A stretch of DNA of 64,000 bases from Avimonoglobus sp965151315 (lineage in GTDB: Bacteria > Bacillota > Clostridia > UBA1381), in NCBI GenBank assembly GCA_965151315.1, contig CBCTZG010000003.1:1-64000 (forward strand), given 5' to 3'. Each line of letters begins with the position of its first letter. The stretch's first letter is position 1. The translations under genes were made by a program, and so were the position numbers. The notes beneath the pieces were generated by a model. That model was not told the origin of the DNA, made no database searches, and saw only the letters and a list, made by a program, of their open reading frames with translations. Positions 62,493-64,000 of this stretch are shown piece after piece.

Positions 62493-64000
62493 CTATTCGA
62501 GTAAGATCTGTATATCACCAGCTTTGTCAAACGTGTAGCCAGTGGTATTTACCGTTACAAGCTTACAGCTATCTGCCTCCAAGTCAAATGGCTCCGAAAA
62601 AAATGTTTCCGCGCCAGCCCCAGTGCCGCAGACCGCCGTGCAGATCATGCCCCGCGCCGGCTGGCCCGTACTGTTTACAACTTTAACGACCGCTGTAATA
62701 TCGCTTTGCCCCACCAGGCTGTAAACCGGGATGCCGTCCTTTTCATACTGGACGCGGACCGCTGAAACTGTGTCCGGCTCAGGATCTGTTTCCAGCGTAA
62801 TCCCTAAATTCTCCGCCGAAATCGCCAGGGAATTCCCCGCCGGGTCTTGCATTGTGCCTTCCAGCCTGTAGTTTTCTTTGTAAGAGCCCTTTGTATCCTT
62901 GATTACTAGTTCTATCCGATTATCCCCCGGGTAATAGACGGCGTCTTTGACCGACGCCGCCTTCCCGGTATCCATACCAATCAGCCTAAAATTTTCCGGC
63001 AGCACCGAAACCGGGCTTGGAGCCGCCGCCGGCGTATATGTGATTATAAACCTGCCGGTCTTTTCCCCATTCGGGTCAAAGAGAACCTCCCGGCAGGGGA
63101 GCCATGCCTTCCAGAGAATCCCAAACCATGGCTTTGACCTTATAGCCGGTGGTGTCCTCGACGCCGTTTACCATCATCATCGCATAAAAATCTGCTTTTA
63201 CAGCGCCGCTTTCAATAGATGCTTCCTCTTTTTCAACCTGTACCAGCCGGCCGGCGCCGTCATACAGTGCCAAAATAATTACTGCCGTCTTATCCTCCAG
63301 CGTATTGTTTTCAACGCTGCAGTTGGCAAGGAGCAGCTGGGCATTCCCCTGGAGGACACCGTCCGTCAGCGCGACCGGTTTCTGGCTTGCATCGTTAGCG
63401 GCCATCGTTCCCCCGGTAACCTCCAAAACGCCGACCTTGGCCTGGAATTCAATCCCGACAAAATCGCAGGTGCCGGAATATCCAAAGGTAACGTAAACGT
63501 CGTGGATACCGGAAACAGTCATGCCGCCCTCCAAAGCGTTGGGGCCGTCCGGCTGGATTATGCTGTACCCGCCGGTAGGCTTCGCCAGCTCATCATAAAT
63601 CGGCATACCGCTCATCGTATCTAAATAAACCTTGATGGTTGTTTTGGTGAATTGATCGTTATTATCACCATCCATTTGCCGTTCCGGCGCGCCGTAATGC
63701 AGGGTCAGCTTTTCCGCCGGGAAATTCTCGCCAAAGTCTACATTTTTATATAAAACATATTTGCCAACGTTGGTGCTGCCCAGCTTGGTATGCGTCCCGC
63801 CGTTGTATTCAATCTGGTCGGGGGACAGATCCGTATCGTCCGCGTCCTCCCCGTACAGCGGGCCGGCATATGGATCCTTAAAGGAATTGGCAAACCGGAT
63901 TTTGCTTACATTACCGGCCGCGGCTTTCCCTGTCTTAGTCTTAAATACCAGATAAATATCCTGTACGCCAGTCAGCTTTGCTTTTTCTTCTTCGTTCAGC
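62493..64000 (-). pseudogene. CBM6-repeat surface protein, frameshifted and partial (runs off right edge)
   Basis: From the right edge an open minus-strand frame encodes tandem CBM6-like beta-sandwiches (GSTNVGKYVLYKNVDFGE, IKVYLDTMSGMP, GIHDVYVTFGYSG). It then hits TGA at 63076. The following 190 codons continue in another frame from REVLFDPNG to a stop at 62493 with no break. A change of one base in the CCCC run at 63096-63099 would join them. It may be a true frameshift, slippage-based phase variation or an assembly error. Confidence 0.7.

Noticed and set aside
1..64000. CRISPR array
   Set aside because: No array of identical short repeats with unique spacers was seen. The only regular repeats are protein-coding (surface proteins) or the four short promoter repeats.

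Overview
The window joins two kinds of DNA. Bases 1 to about 22,470 are AT-rich and carry almost only leftward (minus-strand) genes of an integrative conjugative element (ICE) typical of Clostridia. Bases from about 22,470 to the end are GC-richer chromosome of an endospore-forming, SLH-domain-bearing member of the Clostridia. The evidence for that host is the sporulation genes yqfC, yqfD and ylbJ, the era-yqzL-recO and miaB-ylbF-mutS-mutL-miaA gene orders, an indolepyruvate:ferredoxin oxidoreductase, and many S-layer-type proteins. The species cannot be named from the sequence alone.

ICE part, in transcription order from right to left: a leader with a strong intrinsic terminator (possible attenuator), an 82-aa protein, a ParB-like protein, a 43-aa membrane peptide, several small accessory proteins, two larger accessory proteins, and a 2702-aa polyvalent protein. 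The polyvalent protein combines an ArdC-like N-terminus, a MutS-domain-I-like module, an N6-adenine methylase-like domain and an SNF2-type helicase. Then come a ParM/ParR actin-type partition pair, a DUF3848-like protein, a candidate oriT, a MobC-like accessory protein, a MobP/VirD2-type relaxase and a PcfB-like protein. Last is a 1819-aa secreted surface protein with about 14 Cys/His-rich repeats, Ig-like repeats and three SLH domains. The coupling ATPase, type IV secretion genes and recombinase must lie to the left of the window. The right end of the ICE abuts the 3' end of a tyrosine integrase gene. The bases at the junction are consistent with insertion at a GA dinucleotide inside an Arg codon, which suggests a large serine recombinase. 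The integrase remnant points at a tRNA-Ser(GGA), so an older tRNA-targeted element was apparently broken by the younger ICE.

Chromosome part: tRNA-Ser, a structured-RNA candidate, a membrane-bound nucleotide-sugar dehydratase, rpsT, comEB, recO, yqzL, era, dgkA, ybeY, phoH, yqfD and yqfC (all leftward), and ylbJ (rightward). Next is a leftward aromatic 2-oxoacid/arylacetate locus in two transcription units: a sodium:solute symporter with a PaaK-like ligase, and iorA-iorB-paaK-ACT. Then come the tRNA-modification and mismatch-repair operon miaB-ylbF-mutS-mutL-miaA, a rightward metallophosphoesterase with a DUF2161-like gene and a small membrane protein, a decayed gene, and feoA behind an RBS-containing hairpin. 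A carbohydrate operon follows (esterase, 1300-aa-class GH2, unknown 197-aa protein, GH94 phosphorylase). The window ends with SLH/CBM6-like cell-surface proteins, the last of which is frameshifted and runs off the right edge.

The observations most worth following are the GA-junction inside the integrase Arg codon, the MutS-domain-I-like module in the ICE megaprotein next to the chromosomal MutS available for comparison, the ICE-borne giant SLH adhesin, the structured RNA candidate at 22,890-23,095, and the feoA start region whose RBS lies in a perfect 12-bp hairpin.
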